Shown here in pieces: positions 50,747-60,986 of a stretch of DNA of 64,000 nucleotides. The DNA is taken from the NCBI GenBank assembly GCA_903813345.2, contig CAIIXF020000001.1, positions 5,766,001 to 5,830,000 on the forward strand, given 5' to 3'. The translations under genes and the position numbers were made by a program. Every line of letters starts with the position of its first letter. The stretch's first letter is position 1. Source of the stretch: Owenia fusiformis. Lineage: Eukaryota > Annelida > Polychaeta > Sabellida > Oweniidae. The notes beneath the pieces were generated by a model. It ran no database searches, was not told where the DNA came from, and worked only from the letters and a program-made list of their open reading frames with translations.

Positions 50747-50912
50747 ACCCCCCAGTCACATTTCCCACGGCCGCCGTGCGGTCTATCTATCATTTCTGCG
50801 GCCAGTAGCTTTTCTACGCTCGCCGTAGAATTTCTGCGCTCTCATACTTTTGCAGTCACATTTCCCACGGCAGCCGCACGGTGAATTTTAAATTTCTGTT
50901 GATAAATAATAC
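50747..50912 (+). repeat. Partial second copy of the GC-rich MITE
   Basis: Direct copy of the left half of the element at 50228 (CCCAGTCACATTTCCCACGG through TTGATAAATAATAC), ending abruptly at the same word as the first copy. Confidence 0.8.
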
Positions 50913-53900
50913 TTGACTCACTCGAAAAGTGCTTAGCTTCATCTGGGACAAATGTTTGTGCTTGTAAATGATACAGGGTGGGCAATAAAAATGAGACACT
51001 TTGTATCAGAATTTATGATCACATAGATGAACCATGCATTACATGCAAAAAGATGGGGAATTCGTTCAGCTTTAATAATATTCTTGAAGAAAATGTCTAA
51101 TATGTCTCCCTCTATTTTAGCTCTAAATCTCAGAAAATTCATCACCGTACATTATATATATGCTTAAACCTTTGCTATACCATTCATGATTCCTTCTATA
51201 CTCAGTTTGTTCTAATATCCATTGCATAATCAACCTATCATCATACCATAGTTTCATTTTTGCATAGAAACCTTGATTTTAGTTTTTGGAACAATTCATA
51301 CAAGAGGATCAAATAAACGTTATAGTTTCTTTAATAAAAAGTCACAATGTTGTCACAGTTTTATTCTTAACATAAAGGGGGTTGTCTAGGCTACAAATAA
51401 CAATGCTATGTTGTGTCGTAAAAGAACAACTTGTATTTTTACATCATATTTTATTAGTCAGTTATGTGATAGCATATTTGCTCCCATATTCTATCTTCGC
51501 TGATAAGTCTACTTGTGATCAAAGAGTAATAAAACCATAACTAACCATTGTAACGACTTATCCGAAAATATAGATAACAACCCAGGTGCTGAGGGGCGTA
51601 AGCCAGTCTAGAGATGAACCTCGATTAAGCAACAAAATTTAAGTTATGTTGCTTAATTTGTCACCATTATGTTTTAGCCCTTTCTTCTAATCTATGCTGT
51701 GGGTAGGACTTTTTTCTCCACAAAAGATAACAATATAAATCTTTCCTCACATTTTCTATAATATCAACATCTTGTCTCAATATCTTCATTTGCTCTCAAG
51801 AGGAAAGGGTATAATTAATAACGGATTCTAACAGTTCATGGCGTCTACTCCCCCATAAACACCCGGTCCACGCAACCATTAGTTTTTTGTGTCACCCGGT
51901 ATATATTTTAGATAAAACAAAACGGAGCAGCATGAAAGGACCTGTGTTTTCATTAGTATTAAGACTATTCCATGTATTTCAAAAGCCATCGTTGTAATGT
52001 TGTAAAACGTGTTATTATTTGAAAACGATCTTTCGAAGTGTAGGATGTTTGCGTTTTCAAAAAAAGATTTCACGATTTAGCCATTTAGCCACATAGGTGG
52101 TTTATTTTTGTCAAATTAGACGATTCCACCTTGTGCCTAATTCTCAAACATTTCGAGAGAAGTGTTACTGTACTATGTTTTCGGGTATAAGAAAGTCAAA
52201 GGACCTAAAGATGACTACATATGTATATGGCAATGAATTCAACCAATTTCTGGATATGGTTAGATGTGTAGAAAATAGAGGTGCATGGAAAAATGGTGAA
52301 AACCTTTTTGTTTCAAGTTGAATGCGAAAACTTTTTGACGTATCTGAGGTCATATCCTTGTCATTTTGACCCAATGGAAGCTGCTTAAGGACGAGGGTAC
52401 AGTAGTGGCGTAGCCAGGATTTGGTGACCGGGGGTTCTATTTTTATGTTATTCACAAATCCCCCCACCCCTTCATTAGGGTTCCTCAAATAATGTACAAT
52501 TACACCCCCTCCAAAAGTTTGGCAATCCTAACTAACCCATTGGATTATGTATTAAACGCATCTTTAAGTTTGATTTCTTATTTATTTTTATATTTTTAGA
52601 AAGAACTATTTTGGGAGGGGAAATATAATTCATTTTAATACCGTCATTAAGTGAAGTAGATAATTGAATTTTAATTTTATTTAACAGAAACGATTCCTTT
52701 ATTTACGTTAGCAAAGTCTGAAAGTAATAGGCTTTATCAAGAAACCTCTCCCATTGAAATAACACTGGACGTAATTGATTTTCAAAAATGACCTTGTAGC
52801 TTTGTAACTTTAATGTTCACAAAGTAGAATAAACAGGCAACGTGCAAAAAAGTCAAACAACCTATGATTAATTTTCTGCATCAAAATATATTTAGGTGAA
52901 TCTTTTATTGAATACATATCCTGAAATCTGATTTACTCCGAATCCACCATTATTTCGTCTGATTTCTGGAAGACTCTGGAGCATGATTTGTTTCCAAGGA
53001 ATATCAACTATTTCGCACAATTTTTTCTTTAACTTAAGCTACTTCATCTAGGACAAAATAAATCACCTCATGCAATGGCTTATCATAATTTTTCAGGAAT
53101 TTTGTTGGAGTCCAGTTCGGATCAAATGCAAACACCCTACTGTATACTCCGAAAGATCGTTCTTCTACGATGACTTTTCACAACGTTTACACGAAGGCTT
53201 TTTAAACTATCCGGGATAGTCGTATTACTGATGAAAATATCTATTATTCAAATAAGTGGGTCTCGGTTATGCTTTGTTTTTAAAAGTTAAAAATACTTCT
53301 TTGGATGTCCCCGGAGCTCAGTTGTAAGACCCCCGGAGCAGATCAACTGCAATTGATTATAAAAATGTTTTGGTGGATATAAATCATATATAAATACAAG
53401 CGACTGTTCGAATATAAAACGTATTTTGTTAAGTTTAGACGGCTTGATAACAAATTAGGCCTTCATTATTTGAAAATTAATACCATGTGATTTTTCAATG
53501 TTTTTTTATTATGTAATTTATTCGCTAAACATATCATCGACATTAACATGAAAATGGAGAGCAGTTAAACTGGAACGATAACAATTTGAATTCTATACCA
53601 TCTCTTAGATGAGTGGAGTGTATCTGAAAAAAAACAAATAAGTTTTTGCAATGATTGATTTTTCTTTGGAAAAGTGATTGAAAATTTATATTCGTTTGAG
53701 CGAAGCGAATTAAGAATATAAATACTTTCTATATATGTGCAGTGAAGTGAAGAAAAGGCATGAATCATGATTTGGTAATGTAGCATGCTGTTCGAGTTGA
53801 GCAAAGATTTTTGTGTGTTGGGCCTTGTTTAGTGAGTGAGTTTTATGAATAGAGAAGTCATTCTGGGCTTGGTCGCCGAACAGTCAACTCCAAAAAATGT

Positions 53901-54162
53901 TAAGCAAAATTTTTTAAAAAGCTATTTCTGCATTCAAACAGAGTTTATCTATGATTGGGTCTGATGGGTTGAGAGGTGGGGTTATACCTTTCCATAGGGC
54001 ATCGACTTCAGTCGAATAGCATCTTTGGTTTTAATGGTGATCAACCACCTTGATATCAATCAGGCAACAATTAAACGTTGCATACAACCTGTTTTACTAA
54101 TTGTACAATATACCCGGCACAGTTTCTGCCATATGTACACGTATACTAGGATTTACAATGAG
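50913..54162. other. Intergenic stretch between satellite A and the retrotransposon
   Basis: No gene recognised. About 51900-52095 is a diverged direct relative of 59405-59580, and 52720-52990 is an inverted relative of the repeat near 1620-1990. Confidence 0.45.
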
Positions 54163-54167
54163 CAGGC

Positions 54168-54322
54168 TGTCATAATATATAGTCTTAACAATTATGTAAG
54201 CATTCATCAGACTGTACCATGTGCTTTTGTTGTTATGATTATTATGTAAATAGGTCACGTGACCAGATATGATGCAACAATAAATCGATACTTAGAAGTC
54301 ACTGATCTATGAGTTCAGTTCA
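54168..54322 (+). repeat. 5' LTR
   Basis: 155 bp, TGTCATAATATATAG to GAGTTCAGTTCA. It contains a 12-bp palindrome GGTCACGTGACC (54253-54264) and an AATAAA signal (54279-54284). It reads as identical to the copy at 58847-59001. Confidence 0.95.
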
Positions 54323-54341
54323 TGGTGTCTAGATTGGGATT
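54323..54341 (+). other. Primer-binding site, tRNA-Leu-like
   Basis: The sequence begins TGG immediately after the LTR and reads TGGTGTCTAGATTGGGATT. It matches the complement of an animal tRNA-Leu(CAG) 3' end at 16 of 19 positions from memory, which fits the tRNA-Leu primer reported for Steamer. The tRNA identity is inference. Confidence 0.65.
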
Positions 54342-54391
54342 GAAATTTGGAATTTCATAGTTAAAATAATAGCTTGGAGTTATTATACAAT

Positions 54392-57300
54392 ATGGCCTAC
54401 AAACTAGAACCACCAGAGATCTTCGACGTGACCAAGCCGAGAGAGTGGCGACACTGGAAGGCACGTTTCACGAGGTTTAAGTCTGCTGCAAATTTGACGG
54501 GTCAAGATGGCGGTCAAAATGAAGGCGATGTTCGAGATGATACAAATGTCATTGACACGCTAATATACTGTATGGGAAGTAATGCAGAGACTATTTACAA
54601 GACATTCGTATATGCGGAGGGTGAAAACAAGAAGTCGTACGAAACTATTATGGAAAAATTCGACCATTATTTTATGCCCAAAGTTAACCTGATCGAGGAG
54701 CAGAAGACATTTCATTCCATGGTTCAGAAATCAGGTGAGACTTGCGATAGCTTTTTACGTCGTTTATATGATCATGGGGACGTTTGCGAGTTCGAAAATA
54801 CAGAGAGGGAAATCATGCATCAGTTTATAAATGGGATGTTGAACTCTGATCTAGCTGAGAAAGTCAAAATTATGGACTATAAAAAGCTGACACTTGCGAA
54901 AGTTATCGAAATGGCGCGAATAAGGGAGCATGTCGCACCCGTGCATACACAATTGGAAACCCCGCATGTCGATGACGTCACCAGGAGGGGTCGTGTCAAG
55001 TCAAAGAAGGACTCTGGCAGTAAGTTTAAATGTACAAAATGTGGACTATCTCATAAGAAGAGAGAGTGTCCTGCATATGGCAAAAACTGTCTAAAGTGTG
55101 GATTAATGAATCACTTCAAACGCTGCTGCAAGACAATTGATATAAAACATGACAAAAAGAAATTGCATGAAGTTGAACATGTCCATGATGATTATGGATC
55201 TGATGATACTGACTGTTTGTTCCTGAGTGACTTGGTCACAGATACACAATCATGTGATACATCTACATTTATACAATCGTGTGATCCAGCAATACAAGTG
55301 TGTGATCCAGCAATACAAGTGTGTGATCCAGATACACAATCATGTGATACATCTACATTTATACAATCGTTTGATCCAGCTATACAAGTGTGCGATCCAA
55401 ATACACAGTCGTGTGATCCAGCTAATCATTCATGTGATCCTGTTACTATAATATGTGATTGTGATGATGTTATATGTCACAATGATAGTTCACCACCACC
55501 TGATATTATATATGATATTGATAACATGCAACAGGATACCTGTGTAGATAATGATATGTGTGATTTTGATGAAGTACATGAAGTGGTCGAAGAACCACCA
55601 TGGTTGATTAATCTAAATATAAATGGTGAAAACATGTGTTTTAAAATTGATAGTGGTGCTGATGCTTCGGTTATTTCTGTAGATGCATACAAAAGAATGA
55701 AAATTAACCGTCCAGTGCTAAGTAAACCTACTGCAAAATTTCAGAGCCCTGGGGGTAAAGTTAAGTGCATAGGAGCATTTGTTGCTAGGGTTGTATTCAA
55801 TGGTAGTAAAGTGTACAAAACAACAATTCATGTAGTTGATAGCTCAAATTCAGCTAATTTGTTATCCAGGGGGGCTGCTACAAGTATGGGTCTCATGAAA
55901 CGTTTGAATAACCTGGATATCAAAGATCCTAGCATGTATGGGGAAATTGGGGATGTAAAATGTAATCCTGTTTCCATTACATTGAAACCTAATGCACAGC
56001 CTTATAGTATTTCTGCACCAAGACGTGTAAGTTTACCTTTGATGCCTAAGGTCAAGGCTAAGTTGAATAAATTGTGTGAACAAGGTGTCATAACACCAGT
56101 AACAGAGCCTGTTGATTGGTGTGCTCCTATTGTATGTGCAGAAAAGAAAAATGATTCTGAGCCTAGAATATGTGTTGACTTGAGAAAACTTAATGCTAGC
56201 ATAAAAAGAGAAAAGTTTGTTCTTCCAACTACTGATGATCTTGTGCATAAACTTAAAAGATCTACCGTATTCTCTACATTAGATGCTTCAAGTAGTTTTC
56301 ATGGTTTGCGGCTCGATGAGAATAGTTCGAAACTCACAACTTTTATTACACCATTCGGGCGGTATAGATACTTACGCATGCCGTTTGGGTTGAATTTTGC
56401 GAGTGAGAAATATCAAAGTGTGATGATGGATATATTTAAAAATCATGCCGGTGTAGAAATCATAATTGATGACATGATAGTTCACGGGAAAGATAAAGAA
56501 GAGCATGATACGCGATTAGCTGCAGTTTTGGCTACTATAAAAGAATATGGTATAAAACTCAATCAGCGTAAATGCAAGTTCGCTCAAAAGGAAGTTATAT
56601 TTTTCGGGCTAAAAATTTCAGCGAAGGGGATAAGTCCTACCGAAGATAAGGTACGCGCAATATGTAAAATTAAGCGACCGGAAGATAAATCAGCTGTTAG
56701 ACGCTTCTTGGGAATGGTAAACTATTTAGGTAAGTTTGTTCCTAATATGTCTACTGTCGCTGCACCGCTGCATGTTTTATTGCGGAAAGATACCGTATTC
56801 GCTTGGGATAGTGCACAGCAAGCTGCTTTTGACAAAATAAAGCAACTTATAAGTAAAGCGCCAGTCTTAGCATTTTATGATGTTGAAAAACCAACTATTG
56901 TTTGTGCCGATAGTAGTTCTTTTGGACTGGGTGCTTGTTTGTTTCAACGTCACGGTCCGGATGATGTTCGACCTGTTTGCTATGCATCCCGCACTTTGAG
57001 TGATGCTGAAAAGAAATATGCGATGATAGAAAAGGAATGCCTAGCATCGGTATGGGCATCCGAGAGATTTAGTCGGTATTTGATTGGTTTGGATGAATAT
57101 GAGTTGATCAGTGATCATCGTCCACTGATTCCGCTCATAAATACAAAAGATATAGATCAAACACCGATTCGTTGTCAAAGATTGCTAATGAGACTAATGC
57201 GATTTAACCCGAAAGCAAGATATGTACCTGGCAAGGATCCAGAAATGGTTATTGCGGATTGTCTTAGTCGCGCTCCATTGCCAGATTGCGAGGAGAAATG

Positions 57301-58750
57301 TGAAATAGAGTCTCAACAAGAAGTTGAAAGATATTTATGTCATGTTGAAGACAATAGACCGATTGCGGATTATTTGATAAACCAGATAAAGACTGTTACT
57401 TCTACTGATTCGGAACTTGAACTTGTTAAAGACTATATTGTGCATGGTTGGCCAAATTCAATAAAGTCAGTTCCAACAGATATTAAAATGTACTATAAAG
57501 ATCAAGGTATGCTTTCTATATACAATGGAATAGTTACATTTGGTTCAAGAATAGTAGTACCAAGATCGTTGCGACCGGATATATTACAAAGAATTCATGA
57601 TGGACATTTAGGAATTTCAAAATGTCGCGAAAGAGCCAAACAAAGTGTATGGTGGCCCGGCATAAGTTCAGATATTCAGTCGGTTGTTATGAAATGTGAT
57701 CATTGTTTAACACATAGTAATACTCAGAGAAAACAACCTTTGATTCCAACTCCATTACCAGTCCGTCCATGGAGTCACATATGTGCAGATTTGTGTGAAT
57801 ATGAAATGAAACATTATCTTGTTGTTGTGGATTATTACTCAAGATTTCCTGAGGTAGCACTAATGAATAAAGATACAACTGCGCGAAATGTGATTGATAA
57901 GATGAAAAGCATCTTCGCACGTTTTGGGTTGCCTGATGAGTTAACCAGTGATAATGGTCCTCAGTTTACCAGTAATGAATTTGCGGATTTTGCTAATGAC
58001 TATGACTTTAAACATACCACTAGTTCGCCACATTTTCCACAGGCCAATGGGCAAATCGAGCGTGGTGTCCAGATAATTAAGCGTTTTCTAACTCAGAAAG
58101 ACCCTTGCAAAGCATTATTAGCATACAGGTCAACACCAATTCAAGCTACAGGATTTTCACCTGCACAAATGCTAATGGGTAGACAGTTGAGAACTACAAT
58201 ACCAACTATGCCTTGTAACCTAATGCCAAAGTGGCCTAATCTTAAAAATGTTGCAAAACGAGATAAAATTACCAAACAGTCATATAAACGTTACTATGAC
58301 AACCATCATGGGGTAAGGGATTTGGTTCCTTTGATTCCAGGAGATTCAGTGCGTATTAAACATGATAAAGAATCTGATTGGTCAATTAAGGGTATTGTTC
58401 AATCCAAGCATGATGCTCCTAGGTCATATATTGTAAAAACAGATAGGGGACTATATAGACGCAATAGACGTCATATAATGCCAGATAAGACAGATGTGAA
58501 GTTTCATGATAATCCTTCTCACACTCTTGAAAAGTCATATCTGCCTCAAGTTCCTGTTGTACCAATTATAGATCCACCCACTAATTGTGATAATAAACAG
58601 CCAAGTGATGCACCACTTCCAGTTACACAAGTGCAATCACCTGGTAAAATTAAACCTGACATTAGTGTGTGTCCTACTGACAGTAAACCAGTCACTCGTG
58701 CCAGTAGAGGCCTTATAATAAAAAGACCTGCAAGATATTGTAGTGATTAG
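54392..58750 (+). CDS. Gag-Pol polyprotein of the LTR retrotransposon
   Basis: A single 1452-residue frame without stops or shifts. The likely start is the ATG at 54392 (MAYKLEPPEIF). Gag capsid-like region at about residues 1-190; two zinc knuckles at about 213-246 (CTKCGLSHKKREC and CLKCGLMNHFKRC); a Cys/Asp/Gln-rich repeat tract at about 284-350; aspartic protease DSGAD near 419; reverse transcriptase with MPFGLNFAS and the catalytic IIDDM near 691, where Tyr/Phe usually precedes the DD pair by two; RNase H with ADSSSFGLGA near 838; integrase zinc finger (H-x2-H, CDHC) at about 1066-1110; then the integrase core with Asp in CADLCE, Asp in SDNGPQF and Glu in NGQIERG. All catalytic residues are present, so it is probably active or very recently active. 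Products act in cytoplasmic particles and the nucleus. Confidence 0.95.
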   Translation: MAYKLEPPEIFDVTKPREWRHWKARFTRFKSAANLTGQDGGQNEGDVRDDTNVIDTLIYCMGSNAETIYKTFVYAEGENKKSYETIMEKFDHYFMPKVNLIEEQKTFHSMVQKSGETCDSFLRRLYDHGDVCEFENTEREIMHQFINGMLNSDLAEKVKIMDYKKLTLAKVIEMARIREHVAPVHTQLETPHVDDVTRRGRVKSKKDSGSKFKCTKCGLSHKKRECPAYGKNCLKCGLMNHFKRCCKTIDIKHDKKKLHEVEHVHDDYGSDDTDCLFLSDLVTDTQSCDTSTFIQSCDPAIQVCDPAIQVCDPDTQSCDTSTFIQSFDPAIQVCDPNTQSCDPANHSCDPVTIICDCDDVICHNDSSPPPDIIYDIDNMQQDTCVDNDMCDFDEVHEVVEEPPWLINLNINGENMCFKIDSGADASVISVDAYKRMKINRPVLSKPTAKFQSPGGKVKCIGAFVARVVFNGSKVYKTTIHVVDSSNSANLLSRGAATSMGLMKRLNNLDIKDPSMYGEIGDVKCNPVSITLKPNAQPYSISAPRRVSLPLMPKVKAKLNKLCEQGVITPVTEPVDWCAPIVCAEKKNDSEPRICVDLRKLNASIKREKFVLPTTDDLVHKLKRSTVFSTLDASSSFHGLRLDENSSKLTTFITPFGRYRYLRMPFGLNFASEKYQSVMMDIFKNHAGVEIIIDDMIVHGKDKEEHDTRLAAVLATIKEYGIKLNQRKCKFAQKEVIFFGLKISAKGISPTEDKVRAICKIKRPEDKSAVRRFLGMVNYLGKFVPNMSTVAAPLHVLLRKDTVFAWDSAQQAAFDKIKQLISKAPVLAFYDVEKPTIVCADSSSFGLGACLFQRHGPDDVRPVCYASRTLSDAEKKYAMIEKECLASVWASERFSRYLIGLDEYELISDHRPLIPLINTKDIDQTPIRCQRLLMRLMRFNPKARYVPGKDPEMVIADCLSRAPLPDCEEKCEIESQQEVERYLCHVEDNRPIADYLINQIKTVTSTDSELELVKDYIVHGWPNSIKSVPTDIKMYYKDQGMLSIYNGIVTFGSRIVVPRSLRPDILQRIHDGHLGISKCRERAKQSVWWPGISSDIQSVVMKCDHCLTHSNTQRKQPLIPTPLPVRPWSHICADLCEYEMKHYLVVVDYYSRFPEVALMNKDTTARNVIDKMKSIFARFGLPDELTSDNGPQFTSNEFADFANDYDFKHTTSSPHFPQANGQIERGVQIIKRFLTQKDPCKALLAYRSTPIQATGFSPAQMLMGRQLRTTIPTMPCNLMPKWPNLKNVAKRDKITKQSYKRYYDNHHGVRDLVPLIPGDSVRIKHDKESDWSIKGIVQSKHDAPRSYIVKTDRGLYRRNRRHIMPDKTDVKFHDNPSHTLEKSYLPQVPVVPIIDPPTNCDNKQPSDAPLPVTQVQSPGKIKPDISVCPTDSKPVTRASRGLIIKRPARYCSD
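55242..55445 (+). repeat. Coding microsatellite-like repeats in Gag-Pol
   Basis: Repeated 24-30 base units encode CDPAIQV, CDPDTQS and CDTSTFIQS between the zinc knuckles and the protease. Confidence 0.85.
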
Positions 58751-58846
58751 AAACAGATTTATTTGATTAATACAGTGATATAATATTAACACTTACTTGA
58801 AACGTTTTAAACTAAAATGATTGTTCATTTTTGGAAAAAAGGAAGA

Positions 58847-59001
58847 TGTCATAATATATAGTCTTAACAATTATGTAAGCATTCATCAGACTGTACCATG
58901 TGCTTTTGTTGTTATGATTATTATGTAAATAGGTCACGTGACCAGATATGATGCAACAATAAATCGATACTTAGAAGTCACTGATCTATGAGTTCAGTTC
59001 A
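58847..59001 (+). repeat. 3' LTR
   Basis: 155 bp, no difference seen against the 5' LTR. It is preceded by the purine run GGAAAAAAGGAAGA, the expected plus-strand primer, and followed by the CAGGC target duplication. Confidence 0.95.
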
Positions 59002-59006
59002 CAGGC

Positions 59007-59681
59007 CATGCAAACAGTCTTACAAAACGATATCTATTAAAAGTATTGTAAAGATCTTGTCACATGTACACATATACTAGTATTTACAAATAAAGGGTAG
59101 CGACCACAAGCCAAAGCTAGATCTAAATTAAAGCTGGGTTGTGTTGTGTAACATGCCGTGTACGTAACGTAACGTACAGAATAGAATGGTAAATAAATAC
59201 TGAACAAATGAAAGAATGAATAAATTGAACAAATGCTTGTGTTTATAAATGATATACGCTTTTAAATAATTCATTTCACAACGTTTTTAATTATTTAACG
59301 CAATTGGTTTCGGGGACTTGCCAGCCCAAGGGACGTCCCAAGAAATATTTTAAATTGTTAATTGAAATAGAACCAAACAGATGTGTACACATTCGAAAGA
59401 ACATGTGTTTCATCAATATTACGACTATTCCAGATATTTACTCGTCAATGTTGTAAAAATCATTCGGAGTATGGGATGTCTTAGCATTGTTTTCAATAAC
59501 TTTCAATAACTTCGTATTGGACCAGAACTGGCTTAAAACAAAATTCCTACAAAGGACTGATTTAGCCATTGCCCAGGTTATGTATAGGTGCCTGACACAG
59601 TGTAGCAATGTACAGTGTTTATGTATACATGTAGGAGCTTGAAACAATGTAGTAACTAATATATTCTATGTAACATGTAAA
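59007..59681. other. 3' flank of the retrotransposon
   Basis: No gene recognised. The words ATGTACACATATACTAGTAT (near 59066) and ATGTACACGTATACTAGGAT (near 54133) show a short repeat on either side of the insertion. Confidence 0.4.
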
Positions 59682-60843
59682 GGTATGTACCCCGCTTACC
59701 CCGCTTACCCCATGGTATGTGTAGGAGCTGTCTCACAGTGTAGCAATGTAGAGAATACATGTAAAGGTATGTACCCCGCTTACCCCGCTTACCCCATGGT
59801 ATGTGTAGGAGCTGTCTCACAGTGTAGCAATGTAGAGTATACAGGTAAGGATATGTACCCCGTTTACCCCGCTTTCCAGCCTATGTATAGGTGCTTGACA
59901 CAGTGTAGCAATGTGTAGCAATGTAGAGTATACATGTAAAGGTATGCACCCCGCTTACCCCGCTTACCCCACTCCCATGGTATGTGTAGAAGCTGCCTCA
60001 CAGTGTAGCAATGTAGAGTATACAGGTAAGGATATGTACCCCGTTTACCCCGCTTTCCAGCCTATGTATAGGTGCTTGACACAGTGTAGCAATGTGTAGC
60101 AATGTAGAGTATACATGTAAAGGTATGCACCCCGCTTACCCCGCTTACCCCACTCCCATGGTATGTGTAGAAGCTGCCTCACAGTGTAGCAATGTAGAGT
60201 TTACAGGTAAGGATATGTACCCCGTTTACCCCGCTTTCCAGCCTATGTATAGGTGCTTGACACAGTGTAGCAATGTGTAGCAATGTAGAGTATACATGTA
60301 AAGGTATGCACCCCGCTTACCCCGCTTACCCCACTCCCATTGTATGTGTAGAAGCTGCCTCACAGTGTAGCAATGTAGAGTTTACAGGTAAGGATATGTA
60401 CCCCGTTTACCCCGCTTTCCAGCCTATGTATAGGTGCTTGACACAGTGTAGCAATGTGTAGCAATGTAGAGTATACATGTAAAGGTATGCACCCCGCTTA
60501 CCCCGCTTACCCCACTCCCATGGTATGTGTAGAAGCTGCCTCACAGTGTAGCAATGTAGAGTTTACAGGTAAGGATATGTACCCCGTTTACCCCGCTTTC
60601 CAGCCTATGTATAGGTGCTTGACACAGTGTAGCAATGTGTAGCAATGTAGAGTATACATGTAAAGGTATGCACCCCGCTTACCCCGCTTACCCCACCTCC
60701 ATGGTATGTGTAGAAGCTGCCTCACAGTGTAGCAATGTAGAGTTTACAGGTAAGGATATGTACCCCGTTTACCCCGCTTTCCAGCCTATGTATAGGTGCT
60801 TGACACAGTGTAGCAATGTGTAGCAATGTAGAGTATACATGTT
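59682..60843 (+). repeat. Satellite array B, 181-bp higher-order repeat
   Basis: Begins with two copies of a roughly 80-bp unit (GTACCCCGCTTACCCCGC...GTGTAGCAATGTAGAG), then five regular 181-bp dimers starting near 59911, 60092, 60273, 60454 and 60635 that differ at only a few bases. Each dimer combines an A-type (CCCATGGTATGTGTAG) and a B-type (TTCCAGCCTATGTATAGG) subunit. Open frames across it are by-products. Confidence 0.93.
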
Positions 60844-60946
60844 GCATGGTTAGAAATGGCTAAGTGCCGTGACATTTTAGCTCGTGACTGCTTACATAGA
60901 ACCGCAGCCCAGAAATCCATTCAGGCAGAGTTCTATTCTGTTGTAG

Positions 60947-60986
60947 TTATCCCGTTCCAGGACTTTAAAGTCCTGGAACGGGATAA
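60947..60986. repeat. 40-bp perfect palindrome
   Basis: TTATCCCGTTCCAGGACTTT followed immediately by its exact reverse complement, with no spacer. It lies about 100 bases past satellite B. Confidence 0.95.

Larger units (their letters stand above)
54168..59001 (+). mobile_element. Intact Steamer/Mag-like Ty3 LTR retrotransposon
   Basis: The 4834-bp element has 155-bp LTRs that I read as identical, both starting TG and ending CA. It is flanked by the direct repeat CAGGC (54163-54167 and 59002-59006), a 5-bp target duplication. A primer-binding site starts directly after the 5' LTR and a purine-rich tract (58833-58846) directly precedes the 3' LTR. One long open frame encodes Gag-Pol. Short LTRs, a single ORF, a tRNA-Leu-like primer site and a gag with two CCHC knuckles are the layout of Mag/SURL/Steamer elements. 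It lies in the intergenic region upstream of FHAD1. Confidence 0.95.

Noticed and set aside
52097-52321. 74-codon frame on the plus strand
   Set aside because: No homology recognised, no splice partners, and it overlaps a diverged repeat; likely chance.
59685-60823. Regularly spaced direct repeats that look like a CRISPR array, with repeated small open frames (MYPAYPAYP-like)
   Set aside because: The repeats make up the whole period with no unique spacers, the host is an animal, and the frames are simply the 181-bp satellite read in one phase.
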